A stretch of 64,000 nucleotides of DNA, taken from positions 124,001 through 188,000 of the forward strand of contig VRZD01000008.1 in assembly GCA_016743235.1 (NCBI GenBank), given 5' to 3'. Positions within the stretch are counted from its first letter, which is position 1, and each line of letters begins with the position of its first letter. Positions 46,895-56,600 of the stretch are shown piece by piece. The notes beneath the pieces were generated by a model, which was given only the letters and a program-made list of their open reading frames with translations, had not been told where the DNA came from and made no database searches. The stretch comes from Pantanalinema sp. GBBB05. Its GTDB lineage: Bacteria > Cyanobacteriota > Cyanobacteriia > Leptolyngbyales > Leptolyngbyaceae. A program made the translations under genes and the position numbers.

Positions 46895-47590
46895 TTAAGC
46901 TGCTGCTAACACTGAGTTCCCGGTTAACTTGCCATCTTCCATCGTCACAATCCGATCGGCAATATCGAGAATGCGATTGTCGTGGGTGACTAATAGAATC
47001 GTGCAACCCTGTTCTTTGGCTAAGGTCTGCATTAATGTCACCACATCCCGACCCGACTTACTATCTAAGGCGGCAGTGGGTTCGTCAGCTAATACAATCT
47101 TGGGACGACTGACCAAAGCCCGCGCGATCGCCACCCGTTGCTTCTGTCCCCCCGACAAATCATCGGGATAGTAGTGCAAGCGATTGCCTAAGCCGACATG
47201 CTCTAACATTGCCGCCGCTTGCGTCTGCATGTCTGCCACGGATAAATGGTTGTGCAACTCCAAGCCCATTTTGACGTTTTGCAGGGCGGTTAAACTGTTG
47301 TGCAAATTATGCGCCTGGAAAATATAACCATTGTGGCGACGGGCTAAAGTCAATTCACCCGCCCCCGCTCCACATAACTCCTGACCTAAAACTTGTAAGT
47401 GACCCGATTGTGCCGATCGTAGACCCCCGACTAACGTTAGCAAGGTAGTTTTACCGGAACCGGAAGGTCCCGTCATAATCACAATTTCTCCGGCATTGAT
47501 CTCTAAATTGACATCAAACAACACTTGCTTGCGTAATTGACCCTGACCAAAAAAGTGATTGAGATTGTGAATCGAAATAACAGGAGACAT
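46895..47590 (-). CDS. devA: DevA-type ABC exporter ATPase
   Basis: 231 residues. Walker A GPSGSGKTTL, Q-loop FQAHNLHNSL, signature LSGGQKQRVAIARAL, Walker B IVLADEPTAALD and H-loop THDNRI. RRHNGYIFQAHNLHNSLTALQNV is characteristic of the DevA/HglD ATPases. It powers the MacB-like permease encoded upstream. With a DevB adaptor and a TolC channel such exporters move glycolipids, fatty-acid derivatives or toxic compounds out of the cell. Last gene of the devBCA operon, 9 bp after the permease gene. Confidence 0.93.
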   Translation of the reverse strand: MSPVISIHNLNHFFGQGQLRKQVLFDVNLEINAGEIVIMTGPSGSGKTTLLTLVGGLRSAQSGHLQVLGQELCGAGAGELTLARRHNGYIFQAHNLHNSLTALQNVKMGLELHNHLSVADMQTQAAAMLEHVGLGNRLHYYPDDLSGGQKQRVAIARALVSRPKIVLADEPTAALDSKSGRDVVTLMQTLAKEQGCTILLVTHDNRILDIADRIVTMEDGKLTGNSVLAAA

Positions 47591-47599
47591 AAATTTTCC

Positions 47600-48775
47600 T
47601 CAAAACATATCAGCCGGATCAGCCGATTGCAGTTTACGGGTGGCGATCGCGCCGGAAATCATACACATGATCACCGTCAGAATTAACACGGCGATGGCTC
47701 GTACCGTCGTCATGTAGATCGGTAACGCTGTGGCTTTTGCCGCTAACTGATATAAGCCGATCGGCAACACAAAGCCGGGAATGAAGCCTAAGAACGCCAG
47801 AATCAGCGCTTCCTCAAACACGATCGCGAGTAAATATTGGTTGCGATAGCCCATCGCTTTAAAGGTGGCGTATTCTTTCAAGTGGCTATTCACATCCGTG
47901 GACAACACTTGATAGACAATCACGACCCCGACCACAAAGGCCATGCCCGTCCCCATGCCAAAAATAAAGCCGATCGGGCTTTCACTCTTCCAGAAACTTT
48001 CTTCAAACTGAATGTATTCCTGATGCGTCAAGACTCTGACATCATTGGGTAAGTAGGCATCTAACTCTGTAGCCACTTGCTTGGCATCATAGCCCGGCTT
48101 CACATGAATCAATCCCAGGCTGGCACTCGCCGCATCGCGTTTGGGAAAGAAATGTAAGAAGGTTTGGTCACTGGCAATCAAAATGCCATCCGATCCGAAA
48201 GAGGCTCCTAAGGCAAACGCCCCCGAAATGGTCACCGTCCGCCGTTCTACTTCCGTTGCCACCACCTGACCCTGATCAATTTTGGTCAGAGCTGTTTGGT
48301 AATTGCCGCGTGACTTGCGATCGAACAACACCTGATCCGGTAACTTCAGTTCATTTAGTTGTTGATTGACTTCCGGGAGGTTCAACGCCGGACGATCGGG
48401 ATTAAACGCGATCACCTGAATTGAGGTTTCTTTCTGTGTATCCGGATGCTTCCAGGTAATCACATTCGAGTAAAACGGTTCTGCGGATTTGACTCCAGCA
48501 ATATCTTGCGCCTGATATAACCGACGGCGGGAAAACGTCGATAAATTCTGGGTATTGCGAGCTTGCGGACTGACGAGGATAATATCCGCATCCAAAGCGC
48601 GACTCATTTTGGTGTTGCTGTCATACAAGGCATTTTGGAAGCCCAATTGCATAAACATCAACACATCGGCAAAGGCAATTCCCGACAACGCCACTAGTAG
48701 ACGACTCCGTTCTCGACTCAGTTGTAACCATCCCAATGGAGTCCGACGTTGGATCGTTTGTAGCCAGCCCATCAT
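47600..48775 (-). CDS. devC: DevC-type ABC exporter permease (MacB-like)
   Basis: 391 residues. Four membrane segments: one near the N-terminus (LLVALSGIAFADVLMFM) followed by a large periplasmic domain (about 45-260), then three at about 275-380 (FVVGVVIVYQVL, LILAFLGFIPGFVLPIGL, AVLILTVIMCMISGAIA). The cytoplasmic ATATRKL-like end, IATRKLQSADPADMF, is a DevC hallmark. Its start overlaps the DevB stop by 4 bp (ATGA). Non-heterocystous cyanobacteria also carry such exporters, so this need not be the heterocyst glycolipid exporter itself. Confidence 0.92.
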   Translation of the reverse strand: MMGWLQTIQRRTPLGWLQLSRERSRLLVALSGIAFADVLMFMQLGFQNALYDSNTKMSRALDADIILVSPQARNTQNLSTFSRRRLYQAQDIAGVKSAEPFYSNVITWKHPDTQKETSIQVIAFNPDRPALNLPEVNQQLNELKLPDQVLFDRKSRGNYQTALTKIDQGQVVATEVERRTVTISGAFALGASFGSDGILIASDQTFLHFFPKRDAASASLGLIHVKPGYDAKQVATELDAYLPNDVRVLTHQEYIQFEESFWKSESPIGFIFGMGTGMAFVVGVVIVYQVLSTDVNSHLKEYATFKAMGYRNQYLLAIVFEEALILAFLGFIPGFVLPIGLYQLAAKATALPIYMTTVRAIAVLILTVIMCMISGAIATRKLQSADPADMF

Positions 48776-49962
48776 TGTGCAATCTCCGCCGTTACTTGCA
48801 AGTTGGTAAATTTCGCTGCCCGTTGACTCGATGCTTTGTCTAAGGCAATGTGAACTTCAATCACGCGACCATCTATATTCGTACTGGGATCCGTGTTCAC
48901 CACGGTTTGTCGCTTCACCCGCGAATCAATCCGCTCCACCGTCCCAACTAGTTCACCGGGAATCGAATCACTCGTTACCGTCGCTCGTTGTCCTGGCTTC
49001 ACCCGATTAATGTCACTTTGATAGACTTCCGCGATCGCATACATCCGTTTGGTATTGCCAATCTCGACAATGCCCTCTGTGCCCACCACTTCCCCGGCGC
49101 GGGTATGAATATCTAATACCTCGCCATTACTGGGAGACCGCACATAGGCTTGCTCCAAATTTGCTTGCGCCTGTTTCATGGCGGCGATCGCTCGATCGAC
49201 TTCCGCTTGATTCGCCTGAATATCCACCGGACGCACTTCAGCAATTCGATCTAAATTAGCTTCAGCTTGGCTTAACTGGGCTGGACTAGTGGTTTGAATT
49301 CGGGTTAGCACGGCTTTCGCTTCATCCACACTTTTACGAGTCGTATCGAGGGTTAATCGCCGCCGATCAAGATCCGATGCCGAAATCGCCCCTTCCTGAT
49401 ACAACGATTGATAGCGACTAAACTCCACCTCTGCATTTTGCAACTCTGACGTTAACCGAGCCACCGTTGCCGCTTGCGCCTGAATATCTCCCTGCCGCTG
49501 GGCTTGCAGCCGCTCAATCTCGGCACGTTGGGCATTAATTTCTCCTTGTTTCGCCCCTGCCTGGGTGATCGCCAGCTTTGCCTGTGCCACCTTCACATCT
49601 TCCTGGGCTTGCTCATAGGCGGCTTGCAACCGATCGCGACTATCCAGAATCGCAATCACCTGCCCAACCTGAACCCGATCGCCCGTTTGCACCCGCAACT
49701 CATCCACTCGATTCCCACTACTCGATGTCGGAGCCGACAGTTGAATCATTTCGCCCTGCGGTTCCAACCGTCCCATTGCCGTAACGGTTTTGATTTGCGG
49801 CGCCGTCATCGCCATCCCCGAATTCTCACTGGATGCCGTCGATTGCGATCGCCAGATGCCGTATCCCGTTCCAGCCGCCACGACAAAACAAGCGGTAGCG
49901 GCTATTCCCATCCATCGCCGGGATTTACCTTGAGAGAGACTATCGAGTGAACTTTGCAGCAT
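48772..49962 (-). CDS. devB: DevB-type HlyD-family adaptor
   Basis: 396 residues. An N-terminal membrane anchor (MGIAATACFVVAAGTGYGIW) leads to a lipoyl half (GRLEPQGEMIQLSAP ... VGQVIAILDSRD). A long coiled coil with repeated QAQ/AEI patterns (about 110-260) follows. The return lipoyl half is AYVRSPSNGEVLDIHTRAGEVV, and the barrel domain (YAIAEVYQSDINRVKPGQRATV ... GTVERIDSRV) completes it. GRLEPxGE is typical of DevB. First gene of the operon. The promoter region holds a duplicated operator shared with the divergent TetR gene. Confidence 0.92.
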   Translation of the reverse strand: MLQSSLDSLSQGKSRRWMGIAATACFVVAAGTGYGIWRSQSTASSENSGMAMTAPQIKTVTAMGRLEPQGEMIQLSAPTSSSGNRVDELRVQTGDRVQVGQVIAILDSRDRLQAAYEQAQEDVKVAQAKLAITQAGAKQGEINAQRAEIERLQAQRQGDIQAQAATVARLTSELQNAEVEFSRYQSLYQEGAISASDLDRRRLTLDTTRKSVDEAKAVLTRIQTTSPAQLSQAEANLDRIAEVRPVDIQANQAEVDRAIAAMKQAQANLEQAYVRSPSNGEVLDIHTRAGEVVGTEGIVEIGNTKRMYAIAEVYQSDINRVKPGQRATVTSDSIPGELVGTVERIDSRVKRQTVVNTDPSTNIDGRVIEVHIALDKASSQRAAKFTNLQVTAEIAQ

Positions 49963-49985
49963 GGCTCAATTCCTAGTGACGGTTG

Positions 49986-50037
49986 ACTAAACTAAACTGT
50001 TTCGTTTCTCTTGGAACTAAACTAAACTGTTTCGTTT
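49986..50037. promoter_or_regulatory. duplicated operator between devB and the TetR gene
   Basis: Two identical 22-bp direct repeats (49986-50007 and 50016-50037), each beginning ACTAAACTAAAC and ending TGTTTCGTTT, with a 30-bp period (about three helical turns). The second copy closes a palindrome with ACTAAAC and GTTTAGT arms. The 130-bp divergent spacer makes this the likely binding site of the adjacent TetR regulator, controlling devBCA and itself. Confidence 0.7.
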
Positions 50038-50092
50038 AGTAGTGTCAAGGGTATGATGAAAGAACAGTCAATTCAGTCAAGGACAGTCGATC

Positions 50093-50725
50093 GTGAAAAG
50101 TGGGGAACGCGAGTTATCACCGGAAAAGACAGCCACCATCCTGAATGGGGCAATGCAGGAGTTTCTGGAGCATGGTTATGCCGGAGCGCGGATTGATAAG
50201 ATTGTCGCGGCTGCCGGAGTCTCTAAAGCCACGGTCTATCGGCATTTCCCGGACAAAGAAACTTTATTTACGGCGCTGATTCAACGGATGGCAAATAAGA
50301 AAGAATTATTTCGGCTACAAAACATACCATCCCTGGAGGAAGATCCGGCGACGTTTCTAAAACGCTACGCGCTCGGGATGCTCGATAATGTGGAGAGTGA
50401 TCCGCAAATCCTCACCTTTCTGCGGATTATTATTGGCGAGTCTGCTCGGTTTCCCGAATTAGCCCGTGCCTTTGTCCGCAATATTGAAAAACCCAGCCTG
50501 GATTTGCTGACGCAATACTTGATCAAACATCCTCAGATTGAAGTAGCTGACCCGGAAGTAGCCGCCCGCGCCTTCATTGGCACCATCATTCATTTTGTGA
50601 TTTTGCGGAATGTCTTGCAGAGTGGCGACATTGTCCCAATGGACCGCGATCGCCTATTGAATAGCCTCCTCAAGCTGGTACTGGGGAAATCTCAGTCTGA
50701 GGAACTGCTGTCCTCTCCTAACTAA
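50093..50725 (+). CDS. TetR/AcrR-family regulator, probable devBCA repressor
   Basis: 210 residues starting at GTG with AAGGA about 9 bp upstream. N-terminal TetR HTH: GAMQEFLEHGYAGARIDKIVAAAGVSKATVYRHFPDKETLF. The all-helical C-terminal domain (FLRIIIGESARFPELARAFVRNIEKP) resembles the AcrR-type group that controls exporters. It is divergent from devBCA over a 130-bp spacer with a duplicated palindromic site, so it likely senses a compound exported by that system. It is also followed, after 93 bp, by a lone ABC ATPase gene that may belong to the same regulon. Confidence 0.9.
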   Translation: MKSGERELSPEKTATILNGAMQEFLEHGYAGARIDKIVAAAGVSKATVYRHFPDKETLFTALIQRMANKKELFRLQNIPSLEEDPATFLKRYALGMLDNVESDPQILTFLRIIIGESARFPELARAFVRNIEKPSLDLLTQYLIKHPQIEVADPEVAARAFIGTIIHFVILRNVLQSGDIVPMDRDRLLNSLLKLVLGKSQSEELLSSPN

Positions 50726-50818
50726 TTATCATCTCCTAGCTAACTGGACAGACCGTACAATAGGGATAGGAGGCACTGCACATCCGGTATCGCTACGACC
50801 TTATGCAGTGGTTCAGCC

Positions 50819-51580
50819 ATGACGAGTTCCCCTGGCCATCAGTTAACTCAAATCTCCCTACAACGATCGCACCCTCCCAGTCGAGACCGTAGTGAGTCAC
50901 CCATTGCGATTGCCACCCAAGCAATTAACATGGTGTTCGACCCGCAGATTGAGCAGGTTCCAGTACTGAGAGGGATCAATCTGACTGTGCCTCAGGGGAC
51001 AATCCAAATGGTACTGGGACCATCGGGAGTCGGGAAAACGACCTTACTGCTGATCCTGGCTGGATTATTAACTCCTACGGCTGGACAGGTGATCCTATTA
51101 GGTCAAGAGATTACTCAGATGTCGCGATCACAACTGACCCAATTTCGGCGGCAACACCTGGGATTCTTGTCGGAAGAAGGCAATCTGTTGCGGGCGTTAA
51201 CGGCAGTTGAAAATATTGAAGTGATCCTAAATCTTAAAGGCATTCAGGGGCAGGCTGCCCAAGAACAGGCCCATCAACTGTTAGCCGCCGTAGGCTTAGC
51301 GAAATTAGCCGATCGCTTATCTTGTGAGTTATCCGGTGGACAACAACAACGGGTCGCGATCGCCCGGGCGTTAGCCGGACATCCCGATTTGATTATTGCG
51401 GATGAGCCGACATCCGCTTTAGATGCTGAAAATGGACAGATTGTGCTGGAGCTATTACGCAAATTGGCTAAACAGGACAACAGTACGATCGTTATTGCCA
51501 CCCATGATTCACGCATTCAGCCGTTCGCCGATCAAATTGCTTACTTGAATGATGGTGTATTATTGCCGACCAGCCAATAG
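50819..51580 (+). CDS. ABC transporter ATP-binding protein (LolD/DevA-like), no permease partner nearby
   Basis: 253 residues. A Ser/Arg-rich N-terminal extension of about 30 residues precedes a standard ATPase: Walker A GPSGVGKTTL, Q-loop region GFLSEEGNLLRALTAVENI (the usual Gln before the loop is replaced, reading SEEG), signature LSGGQQQRVAIARAL, Walker B LIIADEPTSALD and H-loop THDSRI. The altered Q-loop is unusual and could affect coupling to a permease. The upstream ribosome binding site is poor, so the start is uncertain. The 3' end overlaps the convergent cyclase gene by 40 bp. Confidence 0.88.
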   Translation: MTSSPGHQLTQISLQRSHPPSRDRSESPIAIATQAINMVFDPQIEQVPVLRGINLTVPQGTIQMVLGPSGVGKTTLLLILAGLLTPTAGQVILLGQEITQMSRSQLTQFRRQHLGFLSEEGNLLRALTAVENIEVILNLKGIQGQAAQEQAHQLLAAVGLAKLADRLSCELSGGQQQRVAIARALAGHPDLIIADEPTSALDAENGQIVLELLRKLAKQDNSTIVIATHDSRIQPFADQIAYLNDGVLLPTSQ

Positions 51581-53505
51581 GTCGTCATTTCCCCTCTACC
51601 TTTCACAACAACCTGCCCCCGTTGCACAAACTGATATTGCGCTTGTAGACGGCTGTAAGTGGCTTCTGTCACCTGGATTTTGCCAGGACAACCGGAGGAT
51701 TCCATGCGGGACGCCACATTGACGGCATCCCCCCACAAGTCATAAATGAATTTCTTTACGCCAATTACTCCAGCCACCACCGATCCTGTATTGATGCCAA
51801 TCCGGATTTGTAGCTGGTCACCATAAATTGTCTGAAATTGTACGATCGCTGCCTGCATGTCTAATGCCATTTGGGCTACCGCCACCGCATGATCGGGTCG
51901 AGCTACCGGGAGTCCACCCACGACCATATAGGCATCTCCGATCGTTTTAATTTTCTCTAAACCATGTTTCTCGCTTAGTTCATCAAAGGTCGAGAAGATT
52001 TCATTTAATAAATTCACTAATTCGGTCGGTTGAATCTGGGCAGATAAGGGAGTAAACCCAACAATATCGGCAAATAAAATTGTTACCTCATCAAATTGTT
52101 CAGCGATCGCGCTGGTATCTTGCTTTAAGCGCTCCGCAATTTGTAAAGGTAAAACATTGAGTAACAAGCGTTCTGAGCGTTCCTGGCTTTCTTTTAATGC
52201 GGCATCTGTAATCTGGCGTTCCAATTCCGCTCCGGCTCTAGCCGCAAAAATCTTTAAGACTAGCTCTCGGGTCTGATCACCAACTGGCATCGGCTCCACA
52301 TCCAGCACAGCAATATGCCCAATCACATTACCCGTGGACCCTACTAAAGGAATTCCCGCATAACTACGTGCTTGTAACGTAACGAGATCTTGATCGTTGG
52401 GAAAGCGATCAATAATATGATCACAATAGCAAGCATACTTTCCTTCAGTAATCACTTCTTCACAGGGAGTTCCTTGTAAGTCATACTCCAAATTTTCCGT
52501 AAAGTCTTGATGTTGCCAAAAAGCTAAGGTATGCACTCTAGTGTTTTGTGGATTGGTACATTCAGTCACAAAGGTGTACCGCACTCCTAAAATTTGGGCT
52601 AGATGTTGGACACAGGCTTGAAAAAAATCATCTCCCGTTTTAGCCGCTGTGCCTTCTACAATTAAGCGCAATGCCTCTTCTCGTCGTTTGCGATCGCTAA
52701 TATCCCGTACCACACAGAGAACTGTATTCGTTGAAATTGGGGAAATACTTGCCCAGGAATCTACTACCCCTTGTGCCATCTCCAGGCTATATTCCACATC
52801 GATCGTTTGTTGGGTCGCTAATGATTGCTGGATAGCATCTAGGATTAAATCAGCCTGCTTTTGAGGTAGTGCTTCATGCAATGTTTTTCCAATTCGTTCT
52901 TCATTGGGAAGGTATAGCAAATCGGTAGTGGTATTGGCAATCTTGAGATGTCTTCCCTCTGCATCCAACACCAAAATTAACTCGTTCATCGCTTTGAACA
53001 GGGCATTGGATTCAGCTTTAGAAAGTTCTAATTCGGCTTGAGTGACACGTAAATCTTGAATAGTTTGTTGTAATGCTTGATTTTGAGCTTGAAGCCGATT
53101 TTGTAGGGTTTGCAGATTTAATTGAGTTTGAATTCTGGCTAAAACTTCTTCTAACTGAAATGGTTTAGTAATGTAATCTACTCCACCCGACTGAAAGGCT
53201 TTTACTTTAGCCGTCACATCGCTACCAGCACTAAGAAAAATCACTGGAACTGTACAGGTTTTAGCATCCGCCTTAAGCTGTTCGCAGACTTCATAACCGC
53301 TCATTCCTGGCATATTAATATCTAATAAAATCAAGTTTGGTGGTAAGCTTCTTGCTGCCATTAACGCGGCTTGTCCGTTAATAGCTTTTCGCACTTGATA
53401 GCCTTGTTCAGATAAAAACTCAGATAAGAAGCGAATATTTTCTGGTTTATCATCAACAATTAAAATATCTGCTAAATTGATACATTGTTCGATCGCCATA
53501 TTCAT
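51541..53505 (-). CDS. adenylate cyclase with receiver, PAS and GAF domains
   Basis: 654 residues. Receiver (about 12-128; LIVDDKPENIRFLSEFL, phosphoacceptor Asp in LILLDINMPG, Lys in YITKPFQ), a short coiled coil, PAS (about 165-280), GAF (about 285-435) and a class-III cyclase domain (about 460-645). The cyclase keeps a metal Asp (ILFADIVGF), Lys in EKIKTIGD and Asp in YDLWGDAVN, the pair that selects ATP, so cAMP is the expected product. It is a soluble response regulator that likely turns a phosphorelay and GAF ligand into cAMP. The neighbouring hybrid kinase carries a closely related GAF domain and is a candidate phosphodonor. Confidence 0.92.
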   Translation of the reverse strand: MNMAIEQCINLADILIVDDKPENIRFLSEFLSEQGYQVRKAINGQAALMAARSLPPNLILLDINMPGMSGYEVCEQLKADAKTCTVPVIFLSAGSDVTAKVKAFQSGGVDYITKPFQLEEVLARIQTQLNLQTLQNRLQAQNQALQQTIQDLRVTQAELELSKAESNALFKAMNELILVLDAEGRHLKIANTTTDLLYLPNEERIGKTLHEALPQKQADLILDAIQQSLATQQTIDVEYSLEMAQGVVDSWASISPISTNTVLCVVRDISDRKRREEALRLIVEGTAAKTGDDFFQACVQHLAQILGVRYTFVTECTNPQNTRVHTLAFWQHQDFTENLEYDLQGTPCEEVITEGKYACYCDHIIDRFPNDQDLVTLQARSYAGIPLVGSTGNVIGHIAVLDVEPMPVGDQTRELVLKIFAARAGAELERQITDAALKESQERSERLLLNVLPLQIAERLKQDTSAIAEQFDEVTILFADIVGFTPLSAQIQPTELVNLLNEIFSTFDELSEKHGLEKIKTIGDAYMVVGGLPVARPDHAVAVAQMALDMQAAIVQFQTIYGDQLQIRIGINTGSVVAGVIGVKKFIYDLWGDAVNVASRMESSGCPGKIQVTEATYSRLQAQYQFVQRGQVVVKGRGEMTTYWLVGNNTPSFK

Positions 53506-53690
53506 TCCACCATACTCCCGCCTGCGCTTGCATCGACATTCGCCACCTGTTCTAGATTACCCTGATCACGATCAGCAGATGCCGCTATGCCTGTTTTACT
53601 CACTGAGCATGGGCAATGTCTAACTGATGAGTTAATTCTCTGCTATTATTCACGATTAAAAGTTTGGGCTGGGCAAGATGAGCCCGCTCG

Positions 53691-56600
53691 TTAGGGTGAG
53701 TTACCATCCGTTAGCTCCAGGGTTAACCTCATCAGATGATCAAATTGATAGTTTTCGACCAGCCGGGTTAAAGCCTTCGCTAGAGCCGCATAATCGGCTG
53801 GAATTTGGGCAATTAACTTCTCTGCCTTAGCATCATCCCCTTGGGTAGCAGACTGATGTAATTGCTGCCTCCATGAGCTTGGCATTACCTCTAGAGCAGC
53901 TGCATCTAGGACGTAGTTTGACGGTTGTGCTACCTCATCGACTGAGGGAGATCTGTCTATTGTCTGCGTCAAATATTCTACCCCCAAATGTTTAGTCAGA
54001 ATTTCTAATAAATCTTCCCGTCGGAAAGGTTTACTCAAAAAGTCATCACATCCTGCGGTCCAGATTTTTTGGCGTTGTTCTGCAAACACACTTGCCGTTA
54101 AGGCGACGATCGCAGGCACCTTCGTTGTCTCTAAAATGGCAATATCTTCGCTTTGATTGCTTGCTGCGATCGCGGCTTGCTTAATACAACGAGTCGCTTC
54201 ATACCCATCCATGATTGGCATATGCATATCCATAAAAATCAGATCGGGTTGCCACTCTTGCCACAGCTCGATCGCAATTTCACCGTTTTCAGCCTCTTGT
54301 ACCTCAAATCCTAAGCCAGTCAGTAGCTTACTTAATAACAACCGGTTTACCACATTATCTTCAACAATCAAAATGCGGTAGCTAGACTGCCCTGGCGTCA
54401 GGCTAACAACATGCTCAAGGTTAGACAAGGCTGCGTTAGCAACGGATGCTGCCACCTCTACTTGAATCTGGAAGCTAAATCGACTGCCTTTGCCGACCTC
54501 GCTATCAACCTTAATCTCTCCACCCATGAGCTGGACAAATTTCTGGCTGATGCGCAACCCCAATCCAGTTCCTTCCTGCGCAACCTGCCCCACCTTAGTT
54601 TGGGTAAAGGCTTCAAACAACTGGCTGAGTTCATTTGCTGCAATGCCCGGTCCGGTATCTTCTACCTCAACCTGTAAAATATGGGCTGTAGCGGCATCGG
54701 CAGGCAGTTCGTGGCATACTCGTAAAACCACATTGCCTGCCTGCGTAAATTTAATCGCATTCCCTAGTAAGTTAATCAATACTTGGCGGAGTTTATTTTC
54801 ATCAGTTTTGATGTATTGCGGTAGAGTAGGGGCGCAATCAAACCGTAATTGTAATCCTTTAGATTTAGCTTTTAGTTGCAACATCGATTCCAAGTTATCG
54901 AGTAACTGCAGCAGATCAAATTCAGCTTCGTTTAATACCGTTCGTCCTGCCTCAATTTTGGACATTTCCAACACATCGTTGATCAGCGCCAGCAGGTGCT
55001 CACCACTTTGGTTAACAATTTCAACATACTGGCGATGCTCAGTTGATAACTTGCTATCCCGTCGCATCAATTGGGTAAATCCAAGAATGGCATTCAGGGG
55101 TGTGCGTAATTCATGACTCATGTTGGCTAGAAACTCACTCTTTGCCCGGCTAGCCGCATCAGCCACATCTTTCGCCTGTTTGAGTTCCTCTGCCTGGTGC
55201 TGGGTTTGGGCAAACAGTTCTGCCTGCTGTACCGCCACCCCAAGCTGATTGCTAATCTGAGTCACAATCCGAATTTCCGTATCTTTCCAGTGACGGGGGC
55301 TAGAATTTTGGTAAGCGGCTAATAATCCCCATAATTGACTGCCACAGAAGATCGGAGCAATGATATAAGCGCGAGCTTGTAGCTGCCTTAATAATTTGAG
55401 ATAGCACTCATCAAAACCAGCTTCATAAACATCTACGACACAGCAATAGCTGGTTTTTTGGCGATAAATGCCCCCTTCACTAGCTTGTAGATAAGTATCC
55501 TGCATCAGGATTTCGGAACTATCTAGTTGTTTTGTGACACAGTTCGATTGATCGACAGCAACCCGAGTCAATTCCGAATCATTAGCGCTGTCAGGCAACA
55601 AAAGGTTCCACCCTTCTGTCACAGCTTCAGATACTAATTCACCACTCCAGTCCGGTTTGAACCGATAAATCAACACACGCTCGCACTGAATGGCTTGACG
55701 TAATTCGGTGGTGGTTGCCTGAAAAATTGATTTTAGGTTCAAACTCTGCCGCATTCGCAGCACCACTCGGTTAATCGTCTGCGCCTGTTCTGCCATGACT
55801 CGTAACGAGGCTTCAGCGGCAATTCGTTCCTGGATTTCAGCTTCCAGCACCGTATTGGTTGCCATCAGTTCAGCGGTACGCTCTTTGACCCGGAATTCTA
55901 GTTCTTCATAGGCGCGACGCTTATCATCTTCTGCCCATTTCCGTTGCAATTCCGTAGCAGCTCGAGCAGCAAATACACTGAAAAATGCTCTGGTGCGATC
56001 GTCAATCAGAAACGGTTTGACATCAAGAATACATAGATGCCCAATCACATTCTGATGACCATCGAGGAGCGGCACACCGACATAGCTTTCGGCTTGTAGT
56101 TCCCTCAACATGGAAATAGTAGGGAACAACTGCTGTAATTGCTCAGGATAAGTGCACAGTAACTTAGTTTCGATCGCGACTTGACAAGGCGTACCCGACA
56201 ATTCATATTCAATGTTTTCAGCTAAACGATCGCCTGCCCACAGCGAAATCGTTCTTAAAGATTGCAGTGAACTGTCAGCCACCTCACAAACTAGAACATA
56301 GGCAACATCCAGTCCTTTCGCCAGATTTTCTACCAGCGCAGGAAAGAAATCATTGCCTGTTACAGATGAAGTTCCAGCCACAATCATCTGTAAGGTTGCC
56401 TCCGTCCGTTGACGTTCGGCAATTTGCTTTTCCAACTCCCGGTTAATCTTCTCGAGTTGTTCCGGAGTCTGAAGCGCCAGAAATTGTGGTAATAATTCCA
56501 CCAGTCGTAACGCGGTATAACAGGAAACTAAAGCCGTTAACGCTTGTTCAATTCCTACTATCCAATAATTGGGATGCCAGAGTGTCCAAATATCTAGTAA

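Noticed and set aside
46895..49962. Calling devBCA the heterocyst glycolipid exporter
   Set aside because: DevBCA-type exporters also occur in non-heterocystous cyanobacteria, and no heterocyst or glycolipid synthesis genes are present in the window.
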